Of a stretch of 7,337 nt of DNA, positions 5,778 to 7,337 are shown piece by piece (position 1 is the first letter of the stretch; each line of letters begins with the position of its first letter). The translations under genes and the position numbers were made by a program. Location of the stretch: the NCBI GenBank assembly GCA_010032085.1, contig RGYL01000038.1, positions 1 through 7,337 on the forward strand. Direction: 5' to 3'. The DNA is from Actinomycetota bacterium (GTDB lineage Bacteria > Actinomycetota > Actinomycetes > Nanopelagicales > Nanopelagicaceae). The notes below the pieces were generated by a model, which saw nothing but the letters and a program-made list of their open reading frames with translations, had not been told where the DNA came from and made no database searches.

Positions 5778-6671
5778 ATGGCTGAGAAACAATTAACGGG
5801 TACTTCGCGCGTGAAGCGAGGTATGGCGGAGATGCTTAAGGGCGGCGTCATCATGGATGTGGTGAATGCCCAGCAGGCAAAGATTGCCGAAGACTCTGGC
5901 GCCGTCGCTGTCATGGCGCTGGAACGGGTTCCGGCCGATATTCGCGCCCAAGGTGGAGTGGCGCGTATGTCAGACCCTGACATGATTGAAGAGATAAAGG
6001 CGACAGTCTCAATTCCCGTTATGGCAAAGGCAAGAATTGGTCACTTCGTTGAGGCGCAAATTCTCCAAGCCATCGGCGTTGATTACATTGATGAATCTGA
6101 AGTTCTAACTCCGGCTGATTACACCAACCATATAGATAAGTGGAATTTCACCGTTCCGTTTGTATGCGGCGCTACAAATCTCGGGGAGGCGCTACGACGA
6201 ATTAATGAAGGCGCAGCAATGATTCGCTCCAAAGGAGAAGCAGGAACTGGCGATGTCTCCAACGCCACAACCCACATGCGCTCGATCTCCGCAGAAATTC
6301 GCAAACTTACATCAATGCGCGAGGATGAGCTTTACGTAGCAGCTAAAGAGTTACAGGCGCCTTATGAATTAGTAAAGGAAGTAGCCCAGGCGGGAAAACT
6401 CCCAGTCGTTCTATTTACTGCCGGGGGAATCGCAACTCCAGCAGATGCGGCGATGATGATGCAACTTGGCGCTGATGGAGTATTTGTTGGTTCGGGAATC
6501 TTCAAGAGCGGTGATCCTGCTAAACGAGCGGCAGCAATCGTGAAATCCGTGACTTACTACACCGATGCAAAAGTTGTCGCCGACCAATCTCGTGGATTAG
6601 GTGAAGCGATGGTTGGTATTAACGTCGCTGATATTCCAGTCCCGCATCGCTTAGCAGAACGAGGCTGGTAG
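5778..6671 (+). CDS. pdxS: Pyridoxal 5'-phosphate synthase subunit PdxS
   Basis: This 297-residue (beta/alpha)8 synthase makes PLP directly from ribose 5-phosphate, glyceraldehyde 3-phosphate and ammonia in the DXP-independent pathway. It works as a dodecamer with PdxT glutaminase units. Key residues are intact: D27 in MDVVN, K84 in VMAKARIGH (the ribose 5-phosphate imine lysine, B. subtilis K81), and K152 in [10 protein letters not shown] (the second lysine, B. subtilis K149). [18 protein letters not shown] (47-56), [10 protein letters not shown] (101-110) and [13 protein letters not shown] (about 232-244) are canonical blocks. Length is normal for the family, and the C-terminus ends in a short RLAERGW tail. 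ATG 5778 is supported by the [19 protein letters not shown]-terminus. It is probably the first gene of a pdxST(-yebC) transcript. Only five bases separate it from pdxT; the tesB2 gene found between them in M. tuberculosis is absent. Confidence 0.97.
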   Translation: MAEKQLTGTSRVKRGMAEMLKGGVIMDVVNAQQAKIAEDSGAVAVMALERVPADIRAQGGVARMSDPDMIEEIKATVSIPVMAKARIGHFVEAQILQAIGVDYIDESEVLTPADYTNHIDKWNFTVPFVCGATNLGEALRRINEGAAMIRSKGEAGTGDVSNATTHMRSISAEIRKLTSMREDELYVAAKELQAPYELVKEVAQAGKLPVVLFTAGGIATPADAAMMMQLGADGVFVGSGIFKSGDPAKRAAAIVKSVTYYTDAKVVADQSRGLGEAMVGINVADIPVPHRLAERGW

Positions 6672-6676
6672 CAAAA

Positions 6677-7273
6677 GTGATTGTTGGAGTCTTAGCGCTC
6701 CAAGGCGATGTCCGCGAACACATCAAATCCTTGAGCGATTGTGGCGTTGATGCAATTACGGTCAAGTCCCTCTCAGATTTAGAGCGCATAGATGCGCTCG
6801 TTATTCCAGGAGGCGAGTCAACGACAATAAGTAAGTTGGCGCGAAGCTTTGGCCTCTTTGATGCAATTCGCCAACGTATAAAAGCTGGGATGCCAACTTA
6901 TGGATCTTGCGCCGGATTGATTTTAATCTCCGAGGAAGTTCTGGGCGCCATCGAAGGTCAAGAAAGTTTCGGAGGTCTAGATGTAACCACTAGACGAAAT
7001 GCCTTTGGGCGCCAAGTAGATTCATTTGAGATGGATATCGAATTTAAGGGAATTACTGATCCCAAATTCCGAGCAGTATTTATCCGGGCTCCATGGATTG
7101 AGCGTTGCGGTGAAGGGGTGGAAGTTCTTGCAAGAGTAGAAGGCAGAGTTGTGGCCGTCCGTAGCAATTCATTACTTGCAACTTCATTCCATCCAGAACT
7201 CACCGGCGATAATCGAATTCATAGATACTTTGTTGACGTAATTTGTAGGGAAGCAATGAAGGTGGGCGCCTAA
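6677..7273 (+). CDS. pdxT: PLP synthase glutaminase subunit PdxT
   Basis: This 198-residue class I glutamine amidotransferase hydrolyses glutamine and channels the ammonia to PdxS. The catalytic triad is complete: Cys78 in TYGSCAGLI, His172 and Glu174 in TSFHPEL. Other family blocks are GVLALQGDVREH (4-15), the oxyanion region IPGGESTT (43-50), RRNAFGRQVDSFE (106-118) and FIRAPWIE (135-142). Length is typical. The start is GTG at 6677, chosen because MIVGVLALQGDV is the standard N-terminus. No good ribosome-binding site is seen in the five-base gap after pdxS (a GAGG lies 12 bases upstream), so translation may be coupled to pdxS. Its stop TAA overlaps the yebC ATG by one base (TAATG). Confidence 0.97.
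   Translation: MIVGVLALQGDVREHIKSLSDCGVDAITVKSLSDLERIDALVIPGGESTTISKLARSFGLFDAIRQRIKAGMPTYGSCAGLILISEEVLGAIEGQESFGGLDVTTRRNAFGRQVDSFEMDIEFKGITDPKFRAVFIRAPWIERCGEGVEVLARVEGRVVAVRSNSLLATSFHPELTGDNRIHRYFVDVICREAMKVGA
7258..7265 (+). promoter_or_regulatory. Ribosome-binding site of the yebC gene
   Basis: GAAGGTGG, inside the last codons of pdxT, ends seven bases before the ATG at 7273. It is a good Shine-Dalgarno match and supports that start. Confidence 0.6.
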
Positions 7274-7337
7274 TGTCGGGCCATTCAAAATGGGCAACGA
7301 TAAAACGGAAGAAAGCGCTGATAGATTCCAAGCGCTC
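7273..7337 (+). CDS. yebC: YebC/PmpR-family protein, N-terminal fragment (3' end outside window)
   Basis: Only 21 complete codons are present before the window ends, reading MSGHSKWATIKRKKALIDSK plus one Arg. MSGHSKWA..K..KA..D.KR is the near-invariant start of the YebC/PmpR family, known as transcriptional regulators and more recently linked to ribosome stalling at proline stretches. The ATG overlaps the pdxT stop by one base. The same pdxT-yebC order occurs in mycobacteria and other actinobacteria, where ruvC, ruvA and ruvB usually follow. With so few residues, only the family can be named. Confidence 0.93.
   Translation, partial: MSGHSKWATIKRKKALIDSKR

Noticed and set aside
5354..5983. 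Long minus-strand open frame of 209 codons
   Set aside because: It is antisense to the 3' half of the DUF3048 gene and the start of pdxS, both of which are clearly coding, and shows no recognisable domain.
1..7337. Mobile elements, CRISPR arrays, tRNA or rRNA genes, long repeats, riboswitches
   Set aside because: No transposase or integrase reading frame, no repeated spacer pattern and no tRNA-like cloverleaf were seen. No gap between genes is long enough for a riboswitch.

Overview
This window looks like chromosomal core sequence from a compact, moderate-GC actinobacterium. The gene order (thrS end, HIT protein, CDP-alcohol phosphotransferase, PatA-type acyltransferase, PimA-type mannosyltransferase, then pdxS, pdxT, yebC) is the one known from Mycobacterium and Streptomyces. 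Base composition is much lower in GC than in those genera. Tight packing (three 4-base or smaller overlaps, one gene abutting its neighbour, one 11-base overlap) suggests a streamlined genome. A freshwater acI-type (Nanopelagicales-like) or related small-genome actinobacterium is my best guess; this is inference from memory of gene order and composition, not a database result.

Layout. Bases 1-398 hold the C-terminal part of threonyl-tRNA synthetase. A HIT-family nucleotide phosphorylase/hydrolase follows at 406-951. A gene on the opposite strand (1540 down to 917) then interrupts the otherwise co-directional cluster. Its protein reads as a degenerate translational-GTPase (EF-G) G domain with the nucleotide-binding motifs lost. 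It is the most unusual item here. From about 1555 to 4225 three coupled genes encode the start of phosphatidylinositol mannoside (PIM) synthesis: phosphatidylinositol phosphate synthase, PIM acyltransferase and PI mannosyltransferase PimA. A small membrane-anchored LemA-like protein (4226-4723) and a DUF3048/YerB-like lipoprotein (4713-5711) follow. After a 66-base gap carrying a weak hairpin and a likely leaderless promoter comes the pyridoxal 5'-phosphate synthase pair pdxS (5778-6671) and pdxT (6677-7273). The first 65 bases of a yebC-type gene end the window.

How the genes work together. PgsA makes the phosphatidylinositol precursor, PimA adds the first mannose from GDP-mannose on the cytoplasmic face of the membrane, and the acyltransferase acylates that mannose, so the block should supply PIM-type envelope glycolipids. 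PdxT supplies ammonia to PdxS to make PLP. The HIT protein probably breaks down diadenosine polyphosphates, which aminoacyl-tRNA synthetases such as the adjacent ThrRS can produce. No mobile element, CRISPR array, tRNA, rRNA or riboswitch was seen. Every gap between genes is under 70 bases.
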